This document shows positions 1-11,948 of a stretch of 64,000 bases of DNA, piece by piece (positions within the stretch are counted from its first letter, which is position 1; every line of letters begins with the position of its first letter). Source of the stretch: Climacium dendroides (taxonomy: Eukaryota > Streptophyta > Bryopsida > Hypnales > Climaciaceae); the NCBI GenBank assembly GCA_950106755.1, contig OX467088.1, positions 19,700,001-19,764,000 of the forward strand, read 5' to 3'. A model generated the notes under the pieces. The model did no database searches and was not told the origin of the DNA. It was given only the letters and a program-made list of their open reading frames with translations. Made by a program: the position numbers and the translations under genes.

Positions 1-599
1 GTACCATGTAATCAAAAGTTATAAAATTTATTGGCTTGAAAGATAATCCTCAAGCACATGTTGTGTGAAATTTTCAAAGAATAATAAAAAAATAAAAATC
101 CATTTGTAGTGAGCTACCCAAAATCACTATGTTGTCAAAAAAACGCAATTTAGGACTCTAGGGATTTATAGCAACTTTTTTTTTAAACAAATGAAACAAA
201 ATTCCATTGCCAAGAATAAGTTACAAAATTACTATCTATAGATGGCTTAGTGGGAAAATAGAAACAAAACAACTGGACTAAATGACCAAATTGAGAGATG
301 AGAGGGAACTAAAGGCACTTCTTAAAAGATGATTGCATTTGAGGGAAAGGTAAATTCCTTGAAACAAATCCTTGTAAATTTTGTAGGAAGAAAAATAGAA
401 TTAGCATCTAACCCAAGTCATTTCATATTTTAGGGCCCTTGGTGGAATTAGTTACAAAATTTTGAAGTTGAAACGTAGTGGTCACTAAAGGAGACAATCT
501 CCTAAATTGTAAACAATTTTTGGTACTTTGAAGAAAGTAAAATGTCCCTTTGTGTTAGTGGAAGCTTTTAAAACATGGGCGCTTTTAGAAATCCCTACC
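1..599. repeat. AT-rich intergenic DNA with dispersed repeat copies
   Basis: No gene is visible. Bases 1-180 resemble 37616-37780, sharing the blocks GCACATGTTGTGTGAAA and CCAAAATCACTATGTTG in the same order, with a partial third copy at about 37786-37850. Bases about 340-510 resemble about 20085-20215 in the same orientation, sharing TTGTAAATTTT and AACTAGCAT-like blocks. These are old members of at least one dispersed, probably transposon-derived, family with no coding potential. Confidence 0.5.
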
Positions 600-602
600 T
601 TT

Positions 603-966
603 GAACTTGAAAATTCTATCATGGGAAGTACATTCAAAAGTACTTTGAATAATGAATAGGTTCAAAAAAACTCAAACTTAGACATTGGATGAAGAAAATA
701 AACCACTTCAAAAGCTAACTTGAAAGACAAAAAATTATAGTTGATTTCACAAATCATGGTTATCAATGCACATTTCACTACCAATTGGATGCAAATTAGA
801 GTGAAATGTGCACTACTAGTTGTGATTTGCCAAGTCTACTATAATTTTTGTCTTTTAGTATACTTCTGATAAGGTATATTTTCCTTGTCCAATGTCTAAA
901 TCTAAATTTTCTTGTACTTATTCAAATTTTTTGAATGTTCTTCCAACAATAGAATTTTTGAATTCT
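603..966. repeat. Long imperfect inverted repeat (foldback/MITE-like)
   Basis: The left arm (about 603-785) and right arm (about 795-966) are reverse complements with many mismatches. ACATTGGATGAAG near 680 pairs with TTCCTTGTCCAATGT near 888, and CACATTTCACT near 770 pairs with AGTGAAATGTG near 800. The centre is near 788. It reads as one long hairpin, as expected of a non-autonomous foldback or MITE. Target duplications could not be fixed. Confidence 0.55.
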
Positions 967-1104
967 AATTATAAAGGAGTGAGAAGTAAGAGTTATATTT
1001 GCCAAGGCAAAAATTTGGAGTTCACTCAAGATGTCCCAAGAACATCCTTAATGGGACCATAAAAGAAGCCCTCCAAATATATTTATACTTTTTCACTACT
1101 TTAT

Positions 1105-1500
1105 TATAATTAGAACTTGAATTTTTTATCATTTGAAGTACATTTAAAAGTACTTTGAAACTGGTATAAGAAATCTCAAATTTAGACATTGGACAATGAA
1201 AATAAACCACATTAAAAATACACTAAAAGACAAAAACTAGAGAGGTATTGGCAAAATATGCTTACCTGTGCAACATTTGGTTAGAATTACTTCATTTGAA
1301 ACTTGCTTTGCCATTTGCATGGATTGTCTTTCTTAAGTATGATTTGAAGAGGTTCTCTCTATTTTTAAAAATCTTTTAGCTAGTTTTCAATGTTTTTTAC
1401 TCTTATTGTGTAGTTTCCAAAAAATAATTTTTATTGTGTCTATTCAAAAATATTTTTAATGTGCTTCCAATGAGTAATCATAACTTCTAAGTTTGCACCA
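1105..1500. repeat. Partial, diverged second copy of the 603-966 repeat
   Basis: The stretch 1110-1245 repeats 603-760 in the same orientation, including AAGTACATTTAAAAGTACTTTGAA and CTCAAATTTAGACATTGGA-like blocks. The following 250 bases look like the degraded other arm. Confidence 0.45.
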
Positions 1501-3299
1501 AATAAAAAAGGAAAATAAATTTGGAGGGCTACTGTAATGGTTGCTATGAGGATGTTCTAACTCTTAAGATGCCTATGCCACATTTTAAAAGTAGTATATA
1601 CACTACAACATGCACTTTCTCCTAAGGTGTGCTTATGTTTTAAAGAAAATCCTATTGAAATTTCTTCTTGGCATATATAGCCTTTCTCAATGAAAAGCCT
1701 CTTCCCTTTCTGTCCATATCTAATTGTGTCTCAAATTCTCTTCAATTAATTGCATTTTCTTCTTGTAACCCTAAAAATAAGTTCAAGCATAAGGGGAATT
1801 TAAAAGACATACTTTAATTTTCTCATGGTACTTCATTTTAAATATATTTAAGCATAAGTAAGAAATTATAGCTCTAATAATCTATTCCATCTATAATTGA
1901 TTCCAAAATTTTCAAAATTTTCAATTTTGTGATATTTTTAAGGTGTCATCTTTAATGTCTAAATTACACTAATTTTGAGCATTTTTTTTATTGAATTTTT
2001 CTTGGTGTGAACTCAAGAAGTACAACAATCACACTATGATGATTATTACTATTATCTACAAATTTCTTCAAATTTTCATACTATTTTAGGTAGTTAAAAA
2101 ATTACTACTATGTATGATTTCTACAAAAATACATACTACTATATGAAAAAAATATCCAAATTTTGAAATGTATATTTTTATATAGAAAATTGAAGATTTT
2201 TTTTGCACATACAACATTTTGGCTACAATGTATTGATAGATTGACAAAGTCTGAGCATTTACTCCAAAGGTAAAACCTCCATTAGAGGCAATAACTATGC
2301 TAAGGCTACAAATATTGGTAGGAATCAACCCAACAAGTCTAATAAATGCAACCATTTCTCATTATCCTCAAGGGATAGTTTAGGACATTTCAATCTAAAA
2401 AGTGAAGAAGTTTGACCATGTGAGAAGATGATTTGTCCTCAATAATGTTTACAATATTTTTTGAGATTTATTACTAATTATTTCTTCTTTCCTTTATTGA
2501 ACCATTTTTTTCAAGCACCAAACCATTTTTTCATAGATTCTTTCACTAGTTTTTTGCTAATGTTCTTGAAGTGTAAACAATTTTTTTTTATTCCATTGGC
2601 TTACTTTGAACTAAAGTAGATTAGTCCATTACTACACAAATTTGCTATTTAGGTACTTTGAAGAAGCTATTTGTTAGCTCCCCTATTTTTTAGAGATTGA
2701 AAAGTTTGAGAGAAGTCAATTGCAAAAAGAATGAAGACATTCCGATAAGAAGTGAATTTTTTGAGATTTTTCAAAACTAAAATATTAAAGTGTGAATAGA
2801 CCCTTGTTGAAGCATGGGTAGACACTTGTTAAAGCATGGATTCATGTGTTTGCTCCCCAAGTGCATCGCCATCGTGATAAAGGGTTGTTAAGATTGTGGT
2901 AATAGGTGGGCCATTGGCGCAAATGGAAGAGTCTTGTAAGTGGTAGAATTAAGTAGATGTTGGTATTGGGTATTTCTACCTTCATTGCTAGTTTCCTAGA
3001 CACTTGTCTTTGAGGCCAAGAAGGATTGCCCCATGCATTGTCCCATATTTTACCCTACAAAAAACATTGAAATTTTTTATTTGTTACATATGTTAAAAAT
3101 TTCAAATTCTGAGTTCATATTTGCAACGAGAGACCCCAAATTTCCTTGATGACATTAACAAATATAGAATTTAAGTGGCAAAAAATAGTGGGCAATTTTT
3201 ACATTTACCCTTCGATGAGGGCAATATATGGGTCAATCCTCCCTGGCCCATCCTTGAAGGGTAAAAACTAGTATTTAGCTGGATCCAAAATTGTGGCTC
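1501..3299. other. AT-rich intergenic DNA, nothing recognised
   Basis: There is no ORF with protein-like composition, no RNA gene and no clear repeat. Base composition rises toward the gene leader after about 3300. Confidence 0.5.
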
Positions 3300-4686
3300 A
3301 ATCAGTTGATAGCCAACCCAGGAAAAAGAAATACTTCAAAAGAAAAAGGAAAAGCAAAAAAGTACTCTTTTTTGGTACGCGTAGAGTCAGTTTAACTGTC
3401 CGTGGCGACGAAAAACGCACCTGCCAGTGCAGCAGCATCTCAAGCTTGCGGTGAGCGCGCAGCCACTTCACACAGGGCAGCACCGCAGCAGCCAAGCAAG
3501 CTCCCCAGTCACCAGCACTCCAGCAGTCCCGGATCATCATGGAGAGGTGCGTCACGGACTCCAATGATGAGCTCGCAGCAGCCGGAATAAAAAAAATATT
3601 TCTCCCGGGTGCATGCGCTACTGTTTCCATTTGATATGGAAAGCCCTTGCAATTTCACCTTGCATGCATTGCTTGGGTTCAGCTGATGAAAACGTGGGCC
3701 AGGCTTCATCTCTTCTCTGGGAATGGGCGTGACCTAACTTTCCAAGCAGATGACTCGCTAGCTAGCGACTGATGAGTTAAGCGAGTGCTTTTGTGGGTGC
3801 ATGGATCGAGCTCCGAGAATTTGAAGTTCTGGTGGAGGGCGGTCAAGCGCCTTGTCAACGGGTACCTCGTGGTGGTCGTGACTGTGGTTGAAGCTTGCGT
3901 TTAATACCGACTTGCGCACTCGATCGCTGGTGCACGCCGTACCCTTGAACCTCGAGAGTTCGTTTTGTGTTGGTGGTAGTTGAGTGCTGCAATCACTGGT
4001 TGTTGATGTTGATTCCCGCTTCGATCAAATAGTTTTTGGTGGGGTAGTCTGCCTTGTGGAGGTTTCTTGGGGTGCGGGTCTGGGGTGGGTGGGAGAGAGA
4101 GAGAGGACTGTGAGAAATTTGCTACAGCCTTGAATGTTCTCGGGGAGTGAGTGCTGGGACGCCGTCCGTTTTTTCTACGTAGAAGACATTCTCAGAATTA
4201 TGTGGCAACCCTAGCTTTGGAGCTGCTCATTCTGAGGTCACCGATGTTCTGGAATGGAGTTTGTAGCTGGTGCAGATTGATTGTAGATTGATCTGGATGT
4301 ATATTCGTTTGAAGCGTACTCATTGATTTGGGTAGAGTGCTGCTCAAGGGACACGCAGTGTACGTGTGGAGAGATTGTAAGCTACTGCTGAGTTGTCGAT
4401 TTCAAAGGGTGATGTAGACTCTGTTTGACAGTTGCCTCTGGTGCTTGTGGTACAGAGACTGCTACTGGCCAGTTGCGGAATCGGGGGAGGCTCGTGGGAA
4501 CTGGGCGGCGATGAAGTTGCACATGGTGCTCAACATGTCTGTAACCAACTACTTCGACGTGCGATTCGTGTTTGGGTGAAGGCGCAAAATTCTACGAGAC
4601 TTCGACGTGGCGATCTTGGAGGCGATTTTAGGTCACTAGCGATTCGAGATGTTATGCGAGGAATTGCGTAAACCATTGTGATCAAC
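3300..4686 (+). promoter_or_regulatory. Promoter and 5' leader region of the GT92 gene
   Basis: Base composition switches from AT-rich to GC-rich near 3370 and stays so up to the GT92 start codon. A short GA run lies near 4093-4105. No confident TATA box or transcription start can be fixed. Open frames here, including one on the - strand at 3298-3630, have arginine- and serine-rich random-looking translations and are judged non-coding. Confidence 0.45.
4511..4579 (+). promoter_or_regulatory. Upstream ORF of 22 codons in the GT92 leader
   Basis: An ATG at 4511 opens a 22-codon frame ending in TGA at 4577-4579, about 107 bases before the main start. A second mini-ORF (10 codons, 4649-4681) ends five bases before the main ATG. 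If both lie in the mature leader they would lower initiation at 4687. Whether they are transcribed is unknown. Confidence 0.4.
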
Positions 4687-7447
4687 ATGAAGTCGCCGAC
4701 GCAACTTCTGGAGTACATTCCCCCATCGAGCGCGCGTGGCTGGAACGCCGTGGTGCTTCTCATCGTGGTGAATTGCCTCCTCCTCTTGTTTCAAATCTCT
4801 TCCAATGCCAATCTCTACTCCCCTGGCTGGTGGTCATCCTCGTCACTCCAACCCATGCCGTGCGCCAACACCACGCTCGCCATGGACGAAACACTCGACA
4901 CGTCCGGTCTCGACCTTTCTCACGGTGAGGTTCGCTCCTTCCGCGCGCACGGGATCGCGACGCGCTTGATCGTGGAGGTCGGCTCTTACCGCAACGACCC
5001 TCGCACGTTTTCATCAGTTGTGATGACGAGCAAGCGCTTAAATGATTTGCACAAAATTCTCTACGAGTGCGAGTGGGTGACGGGCGTGGACAGCCCAGGG
5101 GTGAAAGTGAAGGCGCGCGCGCTCAAGCCCGACTGGAACATGGGCGAATTGTACGGCACCATGGTGATCGTGTGCGCTTTCTCTCACGACGTCGGCACCG
5201 ACGGCTCCGGCGGCAGGTTAGTCTTAACCGCGAGCTACCCGAACGCATTTCGTGCGCCGGAGAGGTTCATCGCGCTCACTGAGATGCGAGGAGAGTACAA
5301 CGCCAGCCGATACCAACCCCCCTACCCTTACGAAATCACCTTCTGCGGCTCCCCGCTCTACGGCAACATCAGCCCGCAACGCATAAGGGAATGGATCGCA
5401 TACCACGCCTACTTCTTCGGCAACAGGACGCTCTTCCTCTTCCAAGACGCGGGGGGGATCCATGACGACGTGTACCGCGTGCTCAAGCCGTGGATGGACC
5501 TCGGAAGAGTCCAAGTCGCGAATCTGCGACTAGCGGAGGTGTACGAGGGATACTATCATCATCAATTCACCATGCTGAATGATTGCTTGCAGAGGTCGCA
5601 AACGCTCAGCAACTGGACGTTCTTCTTCGACGTCGATGAGTTCCTATATATCCCGGGACAGAATGGCTCCCACACGCCGGGGCATCCCAATGCGATTGAG
5701 GCCCTACTCGCGGAGAAAGCGAGAAATCAGACCACGCAAATCCTGTTTCAGAATGTCAAAGTCTCGGATGCGCTCTGCCACAAACGCAACCGCGAGCTCC
5801 CGGATAGCAAGTTCCGCGACCAAATCTCCAAGTAAGGGCACAAACCCTAAACCGTTAGCGTATTCGTTGCATTGCAAGCTTGGTAGTTGGCTATGGTGAT
5901 CATCGCGAGAACTCGGTCCTCGTGAGTGCACTAGAGAAACGATATTGAATATGGAGGCCAATCTAAATTCAATATTGCGAGGGTATAAGAGTGAAATTTT
6001 TTGCTCCAAAGAATGTGGGGATGTAAGCAACATGATTTTCATATCCGTTTGGTTTTGATGTGGAACCGGGTTACTTTGAATGTTCAAAGTGACCATAGAC
6101 TCTACCTCTCAAAGGAGATCCCAAGGGTAGTAATATAACTTCTTAATTCACCATACCAACAGGGAAGCATTTTCATTCACCATTTACATAAACTTTGAAC
6201 CTTTCCCTACAATAATCTAGAAACTTTCATCATCTAAAGTTCGCATCTTTATTTTGTGGCAAGCTGAAAATCAATAGTGAAAAAATCAACGTCAGCAGCT
6301 CAAGTATTTTCTCAAGTAGCACAGTTCGAAGTTCCCGTGCCTGGTCCATGGAACCTCGAAGGTACTGTTGTATGGGTTATGGGAGCCTCTACCTCAGTCT
6401 CTACCTGTATTCACATAAGATTTCACTGTTGGCTTGCAACATTGTTTCAAATCCTCACTACCATTGCGCCAAACGGGTTCGACTACGTAAACAAACAGAC
6501 TCTTTAATGTACACCGGTTGTTCCACCCAAGAACTGGAATTCTTTCTCTGTGAAAGTCGTCTTAGAATGAACCTCCCAAGAGAGTACCGAGGGTAGCACT
6601 CGCTATTTGTATCGATGTAGCCCAGAGGCTCCAGTTCTTTTCTTTTGTTGAATGTGAGACTTGTGTAGGTCAATACTGTTTCAACGTTGCTTCTCTTTTA
6701 TTGAGACTTGTGGAGGTCAAATCCTGTTGCCACGTTGCTTGTCTTCTGTTGAGACTTGTGGAGGTCAAATCCTGTTGCAATGCTGCGCTTCTCTTCTGTT
6801 GAATGTGAGATTTGTGGAGGTCAAAACTGTTTCAATATGTTGCTTCTGTTCTGCTGAATGTGAGATTTGTCGAGGTCAAAACTTTTTCCCGAGCTGTTTC
6901 CATGTTGCTTCTCTTCTGTTGAGACTTCTGTAGCTCAATACTGTTGCAATGTTGATAGGAGATGGCTGGGCTTGCCACGATATCAGACAGGAACCCGGAA
7001 TCCCAGGAGATTAGATGTTTGGTGCTTGCGGATCCCGTGCCGTATCGGAAATGGTGCTGTTTCTCATGTGTTGCTCACTCACGCAGGAAATGGGCGTTTG
7101 AGAAGCTGGTGTACGCAAACTGCAACTACGGGTGGGTGTCCGTGGAGTCACGGAAGTATGCGCTTCAGCCGCAGCGCGTGTGGGCCACGGGGGTCCACTA
7201 CTCGGAGCACATGAAGCAGGGCACTCAACAAAACATGGACCCCGCCACGGAGCTCCGGTCGTACCACTACCACAACACCGTGAACGCGCGAAGCGAGCTT
7301 TGCAGGGAGTTTCCGCGCCTGCCCTCCGGCGAACCCAATTCCTTGAACGTCACGAATTGCACACTGGATTTCACCGTGGCCGCCCTCGCGCCCGCCGTGC
7401 AGCAATACGAGCTCCACACAGTCGGCGTGCAACCCTTCATCCTGTAG
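4687..7447 (+). CDS. GALS1-like: GT92 family beta-1,4-galactan synthase-like glycosyltransferase, two exons
   Basis: Predicted Golgi type II membrane glycosyltransferase that would add beta-1,4-galactose from UDP-galactose to pectic galactan side chains. The CDS is 4687-5831 joined to 7087-7447. The donor GT is at 5832 and the acceptor AG at 7085-7086, phase 2, which restores the conserved KWAFEKLVY reading across the junction. The product is 501 aa, close to the roughly 490-500 aa of Arabidopsis GALS proteins. Residues about 20-37 form the signal-anchor membrane segment. The GT92 (DUF23) domain follows, with the DVDEF metal-binding DxD motif at residues 315-319 and the C-terminal RKYALQP and ATGVH motifs in exon 2. 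Several Asn-X-Ser/Thr sites fit a lumenal domain. The start was chosen because 4687 is the first in-frame ATG after a stop at 4669. The GC-rich exons contrast with their surroundings. The exact acceptor sugar is inferred from the family. Confidence 0.88.
6650..6955 (+). repeat. Imperfect tandem repeat inside the GT92 intron
   Basis: About six units of 45-65 bp. Each carries GAGACTTGTGGAGGTCAA-like and GTTGCTTCTCTTCTGTTGA-like blocks. Units start near 6650, 6703, 6751, 6800, 6856 and 6920. The array ends just before the exon 2 acceptor region of the 1255 bp intron (5832-7086). The rest of the intron holds nothing recognisable. Confidence 0.75.
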
Positions 7448-8093
7448 CTTCTGCTCTGTAGCATAGAATTGAATCCCCAGTAGTCGCCTCTTGCAATCTC
7501 GCGTATAAATTCTTCATTCATAATCATGTAGTGGGACATCATAGATTTTTTAGTCACGATCGCGTACTTAGTCTCGATCCTTCTTGTAGATTTGCACAAG
7601 CTTCCAATAATCACAGAGAGCACATGCGTGTGCCGGTTCAAGAGCAATTTGAGTTTCTTCGTCGATCACGCAACGGTGATCTTGCAGCAAAAGGTGCAAC
7701 GTCTCTCCTGCACGAATTGAGTCTTCTCTCTATTGAATTGACCTGCACTAAGTAATTACTATTATGCTCGCAGTGACTGCCACTTTATGTGAAATCATAT
7801 TATATCCCTAAACTGAAACTGTAACTGTAGGAGATTTATAACGTGGAAGCTAATTTCCGAAATTAGGGCTTGCCGATGTGGAGTGACACCCCGATCAGTT
7901 ACAGAAATCGGTGTGTTGTGTCTGATTATTTGTCAGGCTGCACGTGGTCGCGGGTGTGCAATTCCGCAGAGAATTAGGTGAAGATGAGCGAACACTTCGG
8001 TTTGTGGTGTCAGTATTTTGTCTGACGGACGGTGGACTTTGGCGAATTAGTTTTTCTTACCGGTAGTCGGTTTCGCTTTATTTTTCCAAGTCT
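7448..8093. other. Intergenic: GT92 3' region and start of DEG7 upstream region
   Basis: No gene is seen. The first part should hold the 3' UTR and polyadenylation site of the GT92 gene. Composition becomes GC-richer after about 7850. Confidence 0.4.
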
Positions 8094-8582
8094 GAGGTCC
8101 CACGTCGAGCTCGACTTTGACTGACTGACTGACCACAAGGGAGAAAGATCTGCCGGCCGCTCACTTATTGGCCCCGTGAGGGTTGCGGAAACTTATTTTC
8201 GGGGGTTTCACTGTTTCACTGTTCTTTTCCGTCACTAGAGTTAAATCTCCACTCCCCAGCTTGAGGTCCCAACTCGTGCTCGCCTTTCACTGACTGACCG
8301 CAAGGGAGAAAGATCTGCCGGCCGCTCACTTATTGGCCCCGTGAGGGTTGCGGAAACTTACTTTCGGGGGTCTCACTGTTTTAACCTAGTTTCTGTTCTT
8401 TTCGTTCACTAGAGTTAGATCTCCACTCCCCAGCTTGAGGTACTAAGTCGTGAAAGGTCTGCCGGCCGCTCACTTATTGGGCACCGCGCGTGAGGATTGC
8501 GGAAACTTATTCTCGGGGGTTTCACTGTTCTACGTTAGTTTCTGTTCTTTTCGGTCGCTAGAGTCAGATCTCCACTCCCAGC
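8094..8582 (+). repeat. Three tandem GC-rich repeats of 146-174 bp
   Basis: Units begin with GAGGT at 8094, 8263 and 8437. Each contains TCTGCCGGCCGCTCACTTAT, then GTGAGG(G/A)TTGCGGAAACTTA, then TCGGGGGT(T/C)TCACTGTT, and ends with an ATCTCCACTCCC block. The third unit has lost about 25 bp. They lie directly upstream of the likely first exon of the DEG7 transcript, so they may be duplicated promoter modules. Confidence 0.85.
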
Positions 8583-8762
8583 GGAGAAGGAAGTAGAGCG
8601 GAAGAGAGAGCTGCTGCTGGAGGAAACTGGGGGCGTGACAGCATTCGGACAAATCCACTATCCAAAAGTGTTTGCGCACTAGGATTGCGACTCGAAACGC
8701 AGGCGCGAAGATGGAGTCTCTGTAAATGAGAGTTCGCGATCACTGTCGAGTTGCTGCTGCAG
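8583..8762 (+). other. Possible 5' UTR exon of the DEG7 gene
   Basis: This GC-rich segment ends in CTGCTGCTGCAG followed by GTGAGATC, a strong donor (intron from 8763). A matching acceptor, TTTCTGTGCAG, ends at 11869, 79 bases before the DEG7 ATG. This implies a leader intron of about 3.1 kb. It is an inference from splice-site sequence and position only. Confidence 0.4.
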
Positions 8763-8999
8763 GTGAGATCTTGTCTCGCTTGGCGTTAGGGTTTCGTTTC
8801 GCAAGTTGGATGTTGGTGAAATCATCGCGACTAAGGGCGATCTCGATTCGTTTCAAGAATCGCTTAAACTGGGGATTCACGAGTGCGACGCTTGTCATCT
8901 AGAATTCAGAGGATGGCCTCAGATCGTCGGCTATTTCAGTATAAGAGAAGTTCACACTTCGATTTCAATTCGTTTGGAGGGTAGTTCTGAGCTTCTTGG

Positions 9000-10040
9000 G
9001 CAGGGTGCGAAACCGTAGATCCAGAATCCCGTTTTGTGACCGTAGTTTAGTGCGCATTTCATTAATAGGAAGAGAGCCTATTCTTCTTCTTCGGCAGTTT
9101 TCGCGGTTTGCAAAATGTTATAAGTCGTTTGCTCGGTTGAAGTCCAGCACCGAGCTCCGCCAGCTCTTCATTCTTGGGCACACATTAGTGTGAGTGACAA
9201 ACGTAGTTTGCATCTCAATCGGGATTTTGGCCCAACAATCGGAATCTTAGCTGTTTGGAAGCCAATGTTCTGTTCGGGACCAGAGCATGAATTGTGCAGC
9301 ATCATGTGTGAGCATGGTAGATATCGAGATGTAAGGAATTTTAGAGGTGGGAGACATGAAGCATTTTGCTTGTGAATGAGGTCTGTGTGACTGGTTTCAG
9401 TTGCAAATCGTTAGATCCAGGATTTAGTTTCGGAAGTGTAAAGGTCGGCGCGCATTTCAATAATAAGAAGCTCTTTATTCTTCTTCGGAGTGCGTTCAAG
9501 GGTTGCCAAATCATTTAAGCCACAAGCAATTCCAGTACCGAACTTCGCAGTTCCGGGGGGATGAAATGGCTGGCTGTTCATTCTTGGGAACACTTTAGTA
9601 AGCATTTCACTTCCCGAGGTAGTATGTCATTTCCTGTGTTAGTGTCCACAATTCGGCCTAATCATCAATATCGTAGCTCCTCGGTAACTCCGCCGAGACG
9701 TAAAGGAATTTAGTTGAGGACTGCTTAAATCGTGCACTCTCATGGCTTGCTGCGTATTCTCCTTTTGGAGTGCGTTCGAATTCTGGAGTGCGTTCGAGTG
9801 TTGCAAATGTTCTTAGAGCCGCTTGTTCAGTTGAAGTCCATCACGGAGCTTTGCAGTCAATGAAAGATCTTCATTCTTGGGTACCCGCTAGTTTGCGGTT
9901 GTATCCATTTCCTGTGCTAGTGCTCAAATGTTGTCCCATTAGTCAGAATCTGAGCTCCTCGAGAATTCCTCTAAGAATTCAGTATTCTGTTCGGGACCTG
10001 AGGACTGTGCATAAAGTTCTGCGTGACTCGTTAGACCTGC
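9000..10040 (+). repeat. Decayed tandem repeat, three copies of about 300-380 bp
   Basis: Copies lie near 9000-9380, 9403-9740 and 9745-10040. Each contains a TTCATTCTTGGG block (near 9168, 9577 and 9869) preceded by CCGAGCTCCGC-like and followed by TAGT-rich sequence. The first and third share TTCTGTTCGGGACC (near 9268 and 9984). They lie inside the proposed DEG7 leader intron. Confidence 0.65.
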
Positions 10041-11948
10041 GCCTTGGAGCGATTGATCGTGGTTGAAGATTGTCCCGTGAGTTGAGTTTCTTGATATTGG
10101 GTTTCTTGAGTGCCTCCAAAGATGACTTGAATTTTTCTGATATTTCAAGATAATTCAGCAGCAGGTAAAACGCTTGAAGCAACTCTTCGTTAAGATTTGA
10201 ACGAGGTGATGGAGATTGCTTCGTTGACAGAATTGAGAGCTTTCGTGATATTTGAATGTTCGCTTCAATTACGGTGCAACGGATGTACGACTCTTCTTTC
10301 GTTACAAATATTAATTGATAATCTTTGTCCGGAATCTTGGAGATGGTTGCCAGTGGAATCTAGCTGCTTTTGTGGGAACTTCAACCCTTTTCTTCTTGCT
10401 TTCCTTCAACTCGCTCTTGCAATTTAGCCTTGGATTTGGATTTCAAGAGGTGTGAAGGGATGATTTCAAGCGGTGGTGTCTAAATGATTTTCTTGCGGTT
10501 CAACCCCAAGAGTTTTTCCTTTGAGAACATCAATTAGTTTTGTTGAAATTGTAATTGAAAATTTAGTGCGCTTTTTCCACCCGTAGGTTCATCTAGCTTG
10601 TGACATGATTGAAATCCTATCAATGGGAGCTATATTAGCAAAGTTTTTTTCCACAATAGTGCATGATGTATAGCTAATGAACAAATTTGACTCCAAAAAA
10701 CCAAATTGCAATTGGTTTCATGCCTTTGCGAATTGTAGTTCCACAATTTTTGTGAATTTTGTATTACCATTCCTCAAGTTGTGGAGGTATAAACCAACAT
10801 GAGTTTTTTCTTGTTTAGGAAGGGTTGGATGAAAAAGAAACCATGGAGTATAGATCTTATATCTTAGCGTTAAACTTTGAAAAGATCAAATCTATTCTTG
10901 AAATTTTTAAGGCGATTGGAATTTTTTAGCTACCACAATGTGGAGAAGATGTAATGTGTACCCTTCAACATAAATTTATATGCAACTTGTATATTGGGCT
11001 CTTAGTGGTGAGCAAAGTTAAATCAATGAATTTGAGACCGTATGTAACTCCTTTCTATGTGATCTTTTTCTTGATGGTGAAAGTCCTTGGCATTTCATTT
11101 AAGATTCTTTGTTCTGATGCAATAGTTCTATGTATTAGGATCTATTATTGGGTCTATTCCTTCTTCTCATGTTCTAAACATTTGTGCTTGTTTGTTCATT
11201 GGTTTAGCCTAGTCTTGTTGAACTAGAGATCGTGGACATCTTGTTATTTGATTGAAGGCTTGACAACTAGTGAAGTTATGTAGACTATTCATTTATGTAT
11301 CTTAGTTCATTGTTCTTTCTGAGTACTCAAGCAATTCATATTAAAATATTAGGACAAGTGTTTTGTTTATTGTCTTGCACCATAAATCTTTGTATATGGA
11401 CAAGGTGTATGTTTTTGGTGTTGTTGGAAAACAATTTAGGAAGTGGTGTGTACATTGAAAATTTTGCACAATTTGGACCTTTAGGGTAGAAGATGTTGAG
11501 TTTCTGAAAAAAATTGTCATAGAAAAGTTCAAAAATAGGGATAGAAGAAGAAAATTGAAAAAAAATAAAAAATAAAGAAATTTGTTTAGATTGGATAGTA
11601 GTAGGGTCGATTAGAAGTGCCACCCTTATATACTTGTTTCCCTATACTTTGAAAAGGTTGTATGATGCCTTCTTTCTTCTTTGTTTCCTCTACTTTCTTT
11701 GTATTTTCAGCCACCTTTTTCATGTAGAAACTTCAAAAAATGGAAAATTGCTAAAAAGTGGGGATTTTGTTCTCATGACACTAGTAATAGTTCATATTAT
11801 TGCGTCTATTGCAAATGATACATTGTTCCAAGGAAATGAGTGTGACATTGCAATTGCATTTCTGTGCAGAGGTAGATTTTCAAGCCAAATCAAGCAGAAT
11901 TTTTCATGGACATTTGATTGCCTGTCTAGGGTAAGCAAACCAACCAAG
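10041..11948 (+). other. Proposed leader intron remainder and 5' UTR of DEG7
   Basis: T-rich sequence up to about 11869 fits intron composition. The DEG7 frame stays open upstream to 11634, but that part reads as low-complexity hydrophobic sequence and does not resemble DEG7, so it is taken as intron and leader. A tiny uORF of three codons starts near 11909. Confidence 0.4.

Noticed and set aside
3298..3630. 110-codon open frame on the - strand before the GT92 gene
   Set aside because: The translation is random-looking with a homopolymeric Phe/Leu end; it is antisense to a GC-rich leader region.
11634..11948. N-terminal extension of DEG7
   Set aside because: It begins at TTG, reads as hydrophobic low-complexity sequence unlike DEG7, and contains a good acceptor site at 11869.
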